A stretch of DNA of 64,000 bases from Gyrodactylus bullatarudis (GCA_012064415.1 SSNU01000093.1:1-64000), one strand, 5' to 3'; numbered from the stretch's first letter, positions 21,093-32,039 are shown. Numbers and translations are program-made. Notes: generated from the sequence alone by a model not told the origin.

Positions 21093-22427
21093 TTGCTATG
21101 TAATTTCCTCAATTACTGTATCTCCAACTGTTTCATCCCTCATGACTGGTTAATTGTTAAAATAACACCAATCCCCAAATCCAAGAAGTATTCTTCATTT
21201 GCTGATCTTAGGCCAATATCCTGCCTTAATATCTTCCTAGCAATTCTCGATCGCTACCTTACTGATGAAGTCTCTAACAGTCTACCCAAACCTTTCCCGG
21301 ACAAAACTCAACATGGATTCTTATATGGGAAAAACACTTCGACTAACATGCTGGCATTCATGAATTATTCCCTCCCCCTTCTAAAATCAGATTATCACAT
21401 CATCATCCATTACCTAGATATTTCAAAGGCATTCGACAAACTCAAATTCTCCTTCATAAAACAAAAACTTTTACAATATAATATTGACCACTACATTATT
21501 AACCTTATCATGTTTTTTCTCTGTAACAGAGTCCAATATGTGGATTTTAATAACACCACCAGTAGTCTAGAACGCATCAACTCAGGCGTTCCCCAAGGTT
21601 CCACTATTGGTCCCCTTCTCTTTAATATTTGCTTCGCTGATATTCAGCTCCCAGAGAGTACTGAGGGTGCCCTCTTTAAATTTGCAGACGATCTAAAGTC
21701 CGTCTTCAAGGTGAAAAATTCCCTTGATATTATTAAAATAAATCATAACTTCTCCCTTCTTAAAGATTCACTCGAGACCATGGGGCTCTATATTAATAGA
21801 GATAAATGCAAAATATTGCTCCCATCGGATCTCCCTGCAACCCTCCTTGAATCTCTTCTACTTCCTGGAGAAATTGTCTCCTTCACTTCAGATCTAGGTT
21901 TCGGTATTAACTCTAAACTAAAAATTGACCCTCTCTCTAACCTGCCTAAAATAAACTCCATGATCATGGCTATTCTCAAATTTTCAAAATCTCTACCCTT
22001 AAGAATTAAGGCATATAAGTCATTAGTGCTCACACACTTTGACTATATCTCACCCCTTTTAATTAACTTAACTATTGACCAGGCTAGATATATCGAAAGA
22101 ATTCAAAGTAGATTTCTTTATTCTTTCTACCCTGAACTTAATTCATACAATGCTCGCATTTCGGCGTCTGGCCTCAATCCTTTATGGGTCCGTCATAACG
22201 CTTTCATCATAAAAAAATTCTCTGATTCTTCGATCAGAATTGAAAGGTCTTACAATCTAAGAAATATATCATATGAAAATAACTACTTACTCTCTACCTA
22301 TAATAAACTTAACGATAAATATGACTTATCTAATTGTGACAACCTAAACTCGATTAAAAATATTATGAAACATATTCGATCTAAAATCGACTACACCTAC
22401 TCTCTCCTATATCCTGATCTTCATTAA
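21093..22427 (+). pseudogene. LINE 1 reverse transcriptase domain
   Basis: 444 codons are open (no ATG at the start; the frame is entered from upstream by a frame change near 21088). Motifs: ITPIPKSKKYSSFADLRPIS, TQHGFLYGKNTSTN, HYLDISKAFDKL (first catalytic Asp), INSGVPQGSTIGPLLFNI, LFKFADDLKSVF (FADD, catalytic pair), and the thumb/C-terminal region with RIKAYKSLVLTHFDYISPLL and LYSFYPELNSYNARISASGL, ending at TAA 22425-22427. It would synthesise cDNA from LINE RNA. The domain itself is intact, but the upstream ORF is broken, so it is annotated as a pseudogene part. A related C-terminal fragment lies at 61304-61545. Confidence 0.9.
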
Positions 22428-22659
22428 GTAGAAACTACCAAGTGCTATTCGATTAAACTTCTCAGATTTACATCCAACACTAAATCATCGAAGATGTTTT
22501 ACTCTAAAAGCAAATTCGATCGCAATCAAAAACTCTTTCAAGACTATGTTTACATCCTTATAATGATAAACCATTAAATGATTTACTATTTATTTGTATT
22601 CTCCATTAGTATTTTGTTGCATTTCCTATTTTTCAATATAGATTTATTCTAACAAAAAA

Positions 22660-22822
22660 AACTCCTGAACCAAAATTAATTGCCTTAAAACAACTGTAGG
22701 TTCGTAGTCAGCGTATTCTCAAACCCTAGGATAGACAAAAGATGGAATGCGAGTCATGAAAAAAAACTCTCTGGGACTTTAAGGGTTGATTGGTAGACTA
22801 GGACTTCCAAAATCACTAAAAT
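22660..22822 (+). repeat. Right direct repeat flanking LINE 1, containing a MITE P2 right end
   Basis: AACTCCTGAACC at 22660 starts a segment repeating 18859-19026, including GAATGCGAGTCATGAA, CTCTGGGACTTTAAGGG, TTGA in place of TTAA, and TTGGTAGACTAGGAC. Confidence 0.6.
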
Positions 22823-23147
22823 CATGTCCCAAAATGTACTAATTTTCAATTTCAAAGAAAGTAAATTTAAACGTAAAAATATATTAATTAAATCCTGACA
22901 TATTGTAGGCGAAGTTTGAATAATAGGCATCAAACATCAAAAAACGGTTTGAATCACTTTTTAAGTGAAATTTGTTATTCTTCGGAATTTTGGGTTCCTG
23001 TTTTGGATTTTTATATTTTTATTACAAAGACAACATAGCAAAACTAGAACACTGCTTTTCTTCCTAAAGAATTTTTAACTCGCATAAATGAGCTAAAAAC
23101 TTTTTAGAAAGAGCTCAGGACAATTAAAATACTATGTCTCAATATTA
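22823..23147. other. AT-rich stretch with a short dispersed repeat
   Basis: GAACACTGCTTTTCTTC and AACTCGC near 23050-23090 recur near 24865-24905 with changes; no element boundaries are visible. Confidence 0.35.
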
Positions 23148-23345
23148 ACTATTCTCGATGAATTTAGAAATTATGATTTTTACAAAAATCTCTTTTTCCA
23201 TCAAGGTCTTGAAATTTCCCAAAGATATTTTGGAAACCGATTTAAAAGGCACACTTTCGCCGATTTAAGGAAAAATCCGAGAACATTTTTTTTAATTTGG
23301 AGGCATTTTAAACTTCTAGTTGGCGTCATATTTTTAAGCTTTGTA
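23148..23345. repeat. FB-B half element
   Basis: CTATTCTCGATGAATTTAGA, ATGATTTTTACAAAAATCTC and CCATCAAGGTCTTGAAATTT match the FB-B left arm. The right arm is absent. Confidence 0.6.
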
Positions 23346-23519
23346 CGACCTGATTAATCAGTTTAGAACTCGTCAAATAAACTTTTTGTGAAAATATCTT
23401 TAAAAAGAATTTTCAACCCTTCTAGATCTACAAGATCTTGATCGAAAATCGTATTCTTAACGTCAGCATCGAATCTAAGACCATTTCCAGAATAGCTTTC
23501 ATATTGGGTGGTTGATATT

Positions 23520-23699
23520 AAGTTGGGAATCTTTGACTTTTACAAAAACCTTGCTTTTTTAATCAAATATTGGAGATTTTTTGGAATCCTACTCATTTTG
23601 CCCACTTTTACGATTTGAAGAAAAAAATTCTGAAAAAAAATCTTTTTATGAAAAATCTGGTCATTTTTCAAATTTCAATTTGGCGCCATCTTTTCGAAC
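23520..23699. repeat. Foldback family FB-D, left arm, cut off by PLE sequence
   Basis: GTTGGGAATCTTTGACTTTT, CCTACTCATTTTGCCCACTT, GAAGAAAAAAATTCTGAAAA and TTTGGCGCCAT match the FB-D arms at 55921-57339 and 58622-60040. The arm ends where an inverted PLE piece begins. Confidence 0.6.
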
Positions 23700-24116
23700 T
23701 TAGAACTGAAAATCCACAGTCACATTGGAATTTATAAATCAATAGAGTTCTCTCTTCAGGTTTCAGTAAATCTTTATGAATTAGGTTTAAAAATATCTGA
23801 GTTTTAAATACAATTTTCAATTGTATGTTATTATAATGTTGATTAATGAGATCAGTTAACTTTCTTCGTATAATTATTGCTGAAACCATCTTCTTTGAAA
23901 TTAAGTTTTGAGCTTCTCAAGTTTATCTGTGTTTTCAACGACTGATCTATCGCTTGACAAGCTGATAAATTTTTTCACAAATTTATTGGGAAAATCTTTT
24001 TCCATTAAACTCAACTTCGTTTTCTCTATTTCTCTAGGTATCTTCTCTGGACTTGCTATCCTTCTTATTCTCATTCCTATATTATTTACTAAACCAACTT
24101 TAGAAACATGACTTTG
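23700..24116 (-). pseudogene. Penelope-like element fragment (connector and start of GIY-YIG region)
   Basis: Minus-strand translation gives KVGLVNNIGMRIRRIASPEK and FPNKFVKKFISL (24105-23935), then a broken connector with KLTDLINQHYNNIQ, and HKDLLKPEERTLLIYKFQCD up to CDCG (about 23770-23705). These match the copy at 32700-33690 in order. The nuclease YIG part is cut off at the junction with FB-D. Confidence 0.8.
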
Positions 24117-25292
24117 AGAACAGTTAAAATTGACGGTTCTTTCAAAATTTCGAGAATTTGATGAAAAATAGTTCAAATAAAACTAAATCCTTTTACAATT
24201 AGATTAGAGCCCATGCTAAATTCTCCTGAAGAATCCTTTCAGGTTCGAAAGCGATAATTTGCAAATCATGGAATTCAAAAAAGAAATTCTAATCAATCAA
24301 TTAATTATTTCCAGATTCTTGTACTTGTTTAAGACAAAAAGTTGTTGCTAGAAAATAAAACTGATTCGAGATTGGGAAGTTGAGATGATTTTGGTTACTG
24401 CCTACTTATTATTTAAATAAGATAACGAAAAAAAATAAACTGGCTTAAATTATTTTAAACATGAGATTCTTTTGAATTTATTAAACAAAATTAAATATCT
24501 TTTTTAATGTTTCTTGTCTCGATAAATCTTTTTTAGCTTAAAAATTTTTATGATCCATATGCTATTTTAAAGAAGTTTTAAAAAATATCAAAACAATCAA
24601 GTCTGTTTTTATATTTGATAATAATTTAGAATACCTGTTAAACAAATTTTCTCTTGAGAATTTAAAATGATTTATTTCTTCCTTTGATAAAAGTAAAGCT
24701 ATGTGAATACATATAAATTACTTCGATCGGGAAAAAAGTTATCAGCACTCTTACATCTCCGCGCATCTTTGCAATGTACTAAACATTTGAAATTTTATTT
24801 CTTTAACACTTTTATTATTATTCGAGAATTTTTCACACTTACAGCTACAAAATTCTTTACATTAGAGCACTGCTTTTCTTCTAGAGGATTTTTCGCAACT
24901 CGCAAACGTATGTTCAATTTCTATAGATTAAATATATATTTTAAAAAGCTCAAATATCTGTTGATTCCGAGTCAGATTAAAAATATTGGTAAAATTAGAA
25001 TCGTTCTGGCACAGGTGGTGTCGTTTTCACGACATAGTGAATCAAACATATCCGCACGCACTTTCCGGTGTGGCGCACTCGGTAACGAACTGATTTCGTA
25101 CAAAGTTCAAATCTCAGCCCGTTCAAATTCTGAAATTAGCTTTCAGAAAATTTCCCACTAGATTAAAGTATTTCAAGCAAAGATTTTAGCATGAATAAAA
25201 TTAATTATTCAGGTTAATTATTTTCAAGGAACAGCGTTGCTCTACTTTACATGCTATTTATTTGAGTTTTCATTAACAATACTTTTTCAGAA
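24117..25292. other. AT-rich stretch; contains a tRNA-promoter-like site (see 25071-25115)
   Basis: A 152-codon ORF at 24703-25161 (GTG start) overlaps a dispersed repeat and the tRNA-like site and has no protein signature, so it is not called. Confidence 0.35.
25071..25115 (+). other. Pol III promoter-like pair of boxes (possible tRNA-derived SINE head)
   Basis: TGGCGCACTCGG (25071-25082) fits the A box and AGTTCAAATCTC (25104-25115) fits the B box. Their spacing (33 nt start to start) is shorter than in a normal tRNA, and no cloverleaf closes around them. Confidence 0.3.
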
Positions 25293-25729
25293 CCCTTCAT
25301 GTCCCAAATTATTTTTTACATCACAGAATTTGGAGAATTAGTAACCTGATTCCGAATTTGAATTTCTTTTTGAAAGCCGACATATAACTTAGAAGATAAT
25401 AAAGGTTAAAATGGGCATTAACACCAGTTATCTTCTAAACTATGAAAGATATCGAGTATATTTGAAATCTACAACTATTGTTTCAATTTATTTTTTTCTG
25501 AGGCGTCAGCAAAAGGGTTTTCAAGAAAACGTTCTAAATATTTGAGTAAATTTCGAAAAAATCATCCTTCTTTAAATAACTTTGGTTAGCATCAGTGAAA
25601 AGCTCTCTTTATGAATTTTACATACTTTTGAAGCTTAATAAATTTCCTTGAAAAAGTATCTTCAGATCGTAATATCGCTCAAGAAAGTGTTGTGTTCCAC
25701 TGGTGGAACAATGGGAAATCAAGGGTTAA
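25293..25729 (+). repeat. MITE family P3 (piggyBac-type), longest copy
   Basis: Left end CCCTTCATGTCCCAAATT, right end inverted CCCTTGATTTCCCATTG followed by TTAA (25726-25729); the left target has decayed to AGAA. A hairpin TTCCACTGGTGGAA sits just inside the right end. The right half matches the copy at 48234-48498 (TTTCAARAAAACGTTCTAAA, TATCGCTCAAGAAAGTGTTG). Confidence 0.72.
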
Positions 25730-27129
25730 TCTAGTATTTCCTAATCATTCCTTATTTCTTAGTATTTGAGAAATCAATTCGTTGACAAGAACAACCTAAT
25801 AATTTGTTATGAGCAAAATCCAAAGTCAAAAAATATTTTATTTCTTTATTACAAATTTTGCGACAAATTTCCTTAGATAAAATTATTGCATTTTTATTAA
25901 CTCTGTATCCTTAAAGTTGAGACTCCTTTATTTTTTATTAATTTTCTTTAGGTTTATGTCTGGAAAAACTTTTTGGTGTAATTCTTGTAATTAACCCTTT
26001 TAGAAATTTATAACCAGTTGGAAATTTTTAATTCGAGAAAATTTTGAATTCAGCTGATTAAGTTTATTTTTCGAATCATTTCGAGTCAAATTGCAAGAGA
26101 GAAGAGAAATCATCCAAATTTTAAACTACTCTTTTTGATTAAAATGCTTCAAGTAGGATCCTTTAGAATCAGAACCAAAATAAATCTTGCGCGAATTTCA
26201 TATTAAACAAAAGAAAATTAAATATTTCTATGAAAAAGCTGTATCTGGTTAATTTACTGCAGCCTGTTATAGATAATGACAAAATTGCTTTTTATGATTA
26301 ATATATTATGAAAATTTACACAAAATTGATCGTAATTTATAAGAAACTTTATCTATAAAAACATTAAATGCAGTTATTTTACTGAGTTAAAATATTTTGG
26401 CCAAAATTTAAATTTATAAGAACCATTCTGCAGGATCCTATTTTCAAGTCCAAGTCGGATTGTGATGTCGAGAAGAAAACGAATCGAGAAAAAGACCCTC
26501 TATCAATCTTAAACGATTCTAATGGGATTTCTATCTTATAATGACTCTTTTGGTCCCTTTTAAGAAACTCGATTTTCTATTGAATTTCCCCATTCTAATA
26601 AATCAGAGCTTAGACATCTCTTCGAGACTTTTTGTGATTTTTAAGATTTTTTTTAGCCTAAATTATAAAATAAATTAAGTGAAATTTTTTAGACCTGAGT
26701 AATAAATGAGAATTTTCGACTTTGAATAATTTGAACAATTTTTTGATTCTTCGCTCACTCTGGAATCAACCATCTTCATATTAACTAGTTTTAAAATTGA
26801 GAAATTCCCATTTATTGAATTTTCATTAACTGAAATCAAGAAAATAGTTCTGTTATGATCTTCTTGATTAATAGGCCAAATATTTTTATAAATAAAATTC
26901 AATTCGAAAAATTAAGTATAAAATCTGATGAAAAGCATTCAAATCGTTACAGATTTTTGAATTAAAGTGATGTTAACAGAAAATTAACTCACAATCGCTG
27001 AGTTTTTAATGAAAATGTTGAGATTTCTGTAAAGCTAGCAACTGGATTAAAATCATTTTTAGATTTTGATAATTAATTTTATCTGAATCAGTAGAAACAT
27101 TCATTTCTTAGAGGATTTGGAAGACGAGT
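25730..27129. other. 1.4 kb AT-rich stretch, nothing recognised
   Basis: The 75-codon minus ORF at 26675-26902 has no signature. Confidence 0.4.
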
Positions 27130-27195
27130 AATTTAACTTTTATTTCACCGGTTCTCATCAGACTCTTACACCGGCTTTATATTTATACATTCAAA
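27130..27195 (-). repeat. LTR-like promoter/polyadenylation block, copy 2 (degraded)
   Basis: The minus strand reads TATAAATATAAAG, then CCGGTGTAAGAGTCTGATGA, GAACCGGTGAAATAAAAG and CTCGTCTTCCAAA. The same order occurs at 40291-40385. TATA box, hairpin and AATAAA in this order fit the U3-R-U5 part of an LTR. Confidence 0.45.
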
Positions 27196-28103
27196 AATGA
27201 AAAATTAATTTTATATTTCATGTAAAGTATTATTAGGAAGGCTGAAAAAATGATTTATTGAAAAGAATTTCATTTGTGGTCAGTTTTTTCTTTGTTCTTA
27301 AAGATTTAAGCAACACTCCTGTCTTTTATACAAACAAATTACCAGATTAATTTTCTTTAAAAAAATTTAATTAACTATCATACATTGTGTTCAAGTGTAT
27401 AAAAGTTTTAGAAAAAATTGAACAAAAGATATCAATGCATTTAATTAGAACTATTATTATTCTTTTATTATGATCAAGTATAAATTTTATTCTTTTCCAT
27501 CTCTTCATATCCTATTACAGACTAAAATGACACGTTTCTCAATTGAAAATCAAACTGATTCAGTAAAATGGGTATTACTTTCATACTTGAAATTTTATTG
27601 GTTACAAAATTTAAGCTATGAATAGATTTCTTTTATTGTTAATGAGTTACATAAAGATGAAGATTGCATGATTTAATACAATTTATGTAATTCGTATCGT
27701 CGGGTGAGAGGTAATCTACCAAGAAAAATATTAAAATTTAAAGGCTTATCTACAATTTTTGGTTCTTGACTCAATTCGAGGAATTATATTTTGCTGTTGA
27801 ATTAATTATATTCACACCGATAAGCTTGAGAATAAAAATATAATATTGGAAATAGTTGGTTAAAATTAATTGATTAAAGTTGAGAAGAAATCTGATTGGT
27901 TTAATGTTTTGACTGGACACACAAGTAATTATCTTAAGTTTTTTGGAAAATCTCACGCCAGAAGAAGAGTACAACATATATTTGAAATATTGTGTGAATC
28001 CAAACTTTTTTATCAGGGCAATCTAAATTTCAATTTTCCTTTAAATGATGAATATTATGATAATTCTGGTTATTAAGGTGTCAAAGTCGAGAAAGGGAAG
28101 AGA
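27196..28103. other. AT-rich stretch with one coding-like ORF at 27870-28076
   Basis: The ORF (TTG start, 68 codons) gives VEKKSDWFNVLTGHTSNYLK and FGKSHARRRVQHIFEILCES, which has a protein-like composition but no recognised family. It lies just upstream of a PLE piece and could be an exon, a TE scrap or chance. Confidence 0.3.
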
Positions 28104-28500
28104 GGATAGCTATGGGTTCACCTCTTAGTTCTCTTTTTTAGGTTGGTTAGATCTAAATAAAATGTCAGAAACTATCGATTCTTTCACTGATCTTTACATC
28201 AGGTATGTTGATGACACTTTTATTTTGATGAAACCCAATGTATCAGCAGATGACTTTCTCTTAAAGATGAACGCGTTTCATCAAAACATAAGTTTACGAT
28301 GGAAAAAGAATCTAATGATACTTTGAGTTTTTTAGATGTTAACTGACTGAAGGAATGGCCGAAATAGAGAATTCAAAGTTATGTCTGATGGAAAATGATT
28401 ATCCTAAGAAATTTGTAGACAAATTCATCAATGTTTCAGATAATAGGGATGAAGATCTCGTTAAAAATGAAAATGAGAAAAAAAATTTCCAGGAGACTCA
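28104..28500 (+). pseudogene. Penelope-like RT fragment (palm domain)
   Basis: IAMGSPLSSLF, a deletion, then GWLDLNKMSETIDSFTDLYI, YVDDTFILMKPNVSADDFLL with the catalytic Asp pair near 28212, then a frame change, SFLDV, a deletion, and IENSKLCLMENDYPKKFVDK of the connector. Two internal deletions and frame changes leave no function. Confidence 0.82.
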
Positions 28501-29094
28501 ACTTCAAAGTTAAATCTTTTGATGACTACTTGCAAAAATATCAAATTAGAGAGATTTTTGACGAAAAAGAAAAATTTTAACACTAACATTTAATTAATTT
28601 CTGAAAAGTTTAATTTACGCGATCAATCTTTTTTCCTTATTTTTGATACAAGTAATGCTTTACTAACTGATATTTATTCCCTCATATAGAATCTGTAAAT
28701 TTGACAGCAAGTAAATTCAGTATTGAACTCAGTTTTCAAATTAAAGATTATGTGGTTAAATTAGAGAACAGTTGCCCTGTCTTATTTCTCTCTAAGTTAA
28801 CTTTGAATCGTGTTAAAAAGCCCTTGGTCTCTTTATCATTCAGAAAAATAACTAAAATACAAGAAGGGCCATGTATTTTATAGATTAGCCGAAAATGTTG
28901 TCATTTTTTCTGGTCGAGAGAAAGGATGAATAAAAGCAATAAATTCATACTTTTCACTTATATTGTCGTAGGAATCATTAGTTAATTTTGGAATTTTTCA
29001 AAAAGATTTGGAGCTAATTTTGGAATTTTTCTGATTGAATAATTCACGTAAATTCTAAAATACGTCCGAAAATCCACTTAAGATCATATTTAAA
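28501..29094. other. AT-rich stretch, nothing firm
   Basis: The first 60 bp may continue the PLE connector. A 60-codon ORF at 28701-28883 has no signature. Confidence 0.35.
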
Positions 29095-29392
29095 ATAGAA
29101 GTAAAGATATATTAACACCAAATGTCTTAAAGGATCATCAGTGGTATCACTTTAAAAATGATAAGAGTTAAATAATTATAATTGAATGAAAATAATAATT
29201 TACAATTTTGAAAGAAATAGTAAAAGTTTATGAATTAAGAATAAATGCAAACTGAAAAAACACCATTCATAGGAATAGTTTTTTTGAACACATAGATTAG
29301 GTTTGTGTTGATTGATAAAGAATTTCTCCTTTACCCACACATCTATGCTGTCATCTCCAGGGTTTTTATATAAAACGGAAAAATTTCAGTCA
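29095..29392 (-). mobile_element. PLE 3' fragment with a broken hammerhead-like core
   Basis: Minus strand carries the nuclease-domain end (YKNPGDD, VWVKEKFFINQ) and part of the 3' untranslated segment; a deletion removed the coding end. The core reads CTGATGA-TCCTTTAA-GA then CAT, lacking the rest of GAAATGTA. Confidence 0.7.
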
Positions 29393-29507
29393 CAAAAATG
29401 TTTAGACAGAATCAGTGTTGTCATAGGTAGAATATACTAGCACTTAAAACTATCTCTAAAAAATATGGTTTGCTCAATCAAATCAACAATTTTTCCATCG
29501 AAGAGGC

Positions 29508-29600
29508 CAACCAAATGTACATTTGGTTTAAATATAACTTAGTTCAATTTTCTTGTTTGAAAAACTATGTGAATTATTGGAAAAAATCAGAATCATAAGT
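29508..29600 (+). mobile_element. PLE leader fragment at a palindromic junction
   Basis: ACCAAATGTACATTTGGT at 29515-29532 is a perfect palindrome made of the hammerhead 3' strand in both orientations. It is followed by a leader-like stretch with FEKLCELLE, similar to the N-terminal FENFRELF of PLE copy 2. Confidence 0.45.
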
Positions 29601-29859
29601 AAGCTGAAAAAACATCAAAACTTTCCAATAAATCTACTGAATTCAGTTGGGACTGGTTTTTAACTCTTTTCTTGTTTGAATCAGCCCGCTAGGAACACAG
29701 TACAAGATTATTTTTATTTTTTAGTTCTAGGTATTCCTGAAAACATGTTTTAATATCATTTTTCTATTTTTGTAGCAGCATACTGAATCGGTAAGAAAAA
29801 ATCTTTTCTGGAAATTTATTTCAAAATACTCGAAATAATTTTTTTGCATCAAGTAAACA

Positions 29860-30084
29860 ATGGGATCAAAAATGCCATTCTATGTAATAACACGGTTTGG
29901 TTACTTTATCAGGATATCACTAAAAAGGTATTTGAAACTAACTTTTATATGTTTACTAGTAATAAGTATCCCACGAATCATGCTACTAGTGACAAATTTA
30001 GCTGAAAATAACTATTTTTTGACTTTTAATGCACGTAGAAAGGAAAACACACCCAGTTTATTAATAAACATAAGAATCTTTTAA
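29860..30084 (+). CDS. Candidate exon or small ORF for a protein with one N-terminal membrane segment
   Basis: ATG at 29860 sits in a good insect start context (AAACAATGGG). The 74 codons give a short basic N-terminus with aromatic residues, then a hydrophobic helix about residues 27-45 (LTFICLLVISIPRIMLL) preceded by KRYLK, the layout of a type II membrane protein stem. I do not recognise the family. The ORF ends at TAA 30082-30084; a GT at about 30030 could be a weak splice donor. It may equally be chance in AT-rich DNA. Confidence 0.25.
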   Translation: MGSKMPFYVITRFGYFIRISLKRYLKLTFICLLVISIPRIMLLVTNLAENNYFLTFNARRKENTPSLLINIRIF

Positions 30085-30154
30085 AGCTATGTATCAAACT
30101 TTCTCAAACCTGCATTAATTCAGATAAAAAAACCGTTAATGTTGGAAACAATCT

Positions 30155-30788
30155 TTTTACAAATTTAGTTGAAATTTTTTGTTGATTTCAATGTATGAGA
30201 GAAATAAAAAGTTATTTATTAAACAAGCAAAATAATTCTTCTTCTTAATTGTTTTGAAAAAAACTGTCATTCTGAACTGATCTTGGATCATCCTGATCTA
30301 TCAGTTCCCAAGCAGTAAAAATGATCGAAAAATAGGAAGTAGACTTTCGCACATGAATGGAGTGTTTTCTAAAATCTCTTTAAGCCTTTTTGTCTATTGG
30401 CGATCCAGATAAATAATGTCTGATTCCTCTCATATCTAGAAATCAACAAAAAGTTTAACCCTTTCGGTGCCGTGGACATATATGTCCATTTTCTAATTTT
30501 TTTGAACCTTCATAACTCTACCAGTTTGGTCAAATAACTTAGTATCTTCATAGCTAAATTTCTGTTTTTATAAAAATTGTTAAATAGTCTTGGCACCGAA
30601 AGGGTTAATAAAATGCGAAAATCGCACCAACTTGAAAATTTTAAATGTCTCCATCCAAAAATTAAAAAAAAATCTGTTTAAGTGTACCTTTTGAATCGGT
30701 TACCAAAAAATTTTCAGAACATATTGATACCTTGATGAAAAAATGAATTTTTAGTAAAAATCATGAATTCCTAAATTTATCGAGAATG
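30155..30788. repeat. FB-B element, partial, carrying a nested P1 MITE
   Basis: The centre and right arm match the 20189-20942 element inverted: CAGTAAAAATGATCGAAAAA, GAAATCAACAAAAA, then after the nested MITE AAAATCGC, TACCTTGATGAAAAAATGAA and ending TTTATCGAGAATG. The left arm is mostly lost. Confidence 0.7.
30455..30608 (-). repeat. MITE family P1 (piggyBac-type), copy 2, nested in FB-B
   Basis: TTAA (30455-30458), then CCCTTTCGGTGCCG; the right end inverted reads CCCTTTCGGTGCCAAGAC before TTAA (30605-30608). The 146-bp body is the inverse of the 14930-15124 copy (shared GAAATTTAGCTATGAAGATA) with an internal deletion. The host FB-B sequence supplies the TTAA target. Confidence 0.85.
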
Positions 30789-30804
30789 TAAAATTAATTA
30801 TAAT

Positions 30805-30885
30805 TACTATCAGCTAAACTTGTCACTAGTAACAAGATTCCTGGGATTCTTTAGACTATCAGATAATCTTGAAACCTAAAGCTAG
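30805..30885. repeat. Repeat family R segment
   Basis: AACAAGATTCCTGGGATTCT and ACTATCAGATAATCTTGAAA match the 14735-14815 segment. Confidence 0.5.
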
Positions 30886-30894
30886 TTGACATGA

Positions 30895-31470
30895 AGATGA
30901 GGATTTATTTTTTTTCCGGATTCATAGTAAAAAAATTTTTTTGAAAACGTAATGAGCTAATAAGATGTGGGTATTCGAAAAATTCTGAAAAAAATCAATC
31001 TGACCAAAATTAGGCTGTTTTTTTAATTTCAAGTTTTTCAACTTTAGAACCCAAAATTTTTATCGATTTCGATGATTCGAAGCAGTTAAGTGATGATATT
31101 TGGGATCAACATTAGACAAAAAAAGTTGAACTTTCAGATTTTTGATAATATGCCTTCATGATAATCGAAAATTTGATTTCCCACAGTAATGAAGAACTTC
31201 AGCGAACTTCTAGAGGTTCATCACTTAACTACTTCGAATCATCGAAATCGATAAAAATTTTGGGTTCTTAAGTTGAAAAACTTGAAATTTGGAACCTTCT
31301 CGAAATTAAAAAAACAGCCTAATTTTGGTCAGAATGATTTTTTTAGGAATTTTTTCGAATATCCACATCTTATTAGCTCATTCCGTTTTCAAAAAAATTT
31401 TTTTTTCTATGAATCCGGAGAAAAATATCAAGTTTTTTGTAAATAAATAAATCCTCCTCTTCATATCAAT
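30895..31470. repeat. Foldback element FB-A with TA duplications
   Basis: TA (30893-30894) GTTGACATGAAGATGAGG begins the left arm; CTTCATATCAAT then TA (31471-31472) ends the right arm. Inner blocks TCGATTTCGATGATTCGAAG and inverse, GAGCTAATAAGATGTGG and inverse, pair over about 250 bp per arm. No coding capacity. Confidence 0.82.
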
Positions 31471-31472
31471 TA

Positions 31473-32039
31473 GGCTTAGTAGCAAGTTTAACTTTTTTGC
31501 CAGGGAATATAAAGACTATACAAGGGTAACAAGATCAACAGTGACATTTATGAACGTCGTGGTCTGGTGAGCATCTTAATACAACTGAGGAAATGCATAT
31601 TGATAGGTTAAGAGCTAGTAAACACTTGTAAACAATTTTATCACGAGATATGGATAATTTTAATGATAATAATCGAGAAAGTAGCACGTGAGTTAAATGT
31701 TAAATGAATTACTTAGACCTAAAATATAATAGAGATCAATTGAATGCAAGGTAGATTTCAGGGAAAAGTTATTCATTTTCAATGTAAATTATTATTTCTT
31801 GTAAGAGATATCAAAAACAAAATTTAAAACCTTTAAAGTCGTATTAATTTGCATGAAAATCTTATCTTCCAGAAAAAAACAAACTAAATTAAAGATTTTT
31901 CTGTGAGATATTTCTAGTTGATATTTTTGAATTGAATATATAAAGTTGTTCTGGAAGTAATCTTTGCCTTAAATTTGATGCTGACGTTAAAAATACGATT
32001 TTGTTGTGTTCAAAAAAACTATTTCTGTAATGTTCAAAT
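31473..32039. other. AT-rich stretch, nothing recognised
   Basis: No supported feature. Confidence 0.4.

Larger units (their letters stand above)
19027..22659 (+). mobile_element. LINE 1: non-LTR retrotransposon (APE endonuclease + RT), interrupted by a foldback element
   Basis: It contains a decayed ORF1, an endonuclease remnant, an RT and a 3' untranslated part of about 230 bp ending near CTAACAAAAAAA. The motifs resemble the Jockey/CR1/R1 assemblage; the clade is not resolved. The inserted foldback element is at 20189-20942. Several frame changes and deletions show it is dead. Confidence 0.85.

Noticed and set aside
24703..25161. 152-codon plus-strand ORF
   Set aside because: It has a GTG start, no domain or conserved motif, and it overlaps a dispersed repeat and tRNA-like boxes. 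It is most likely a chance opening.
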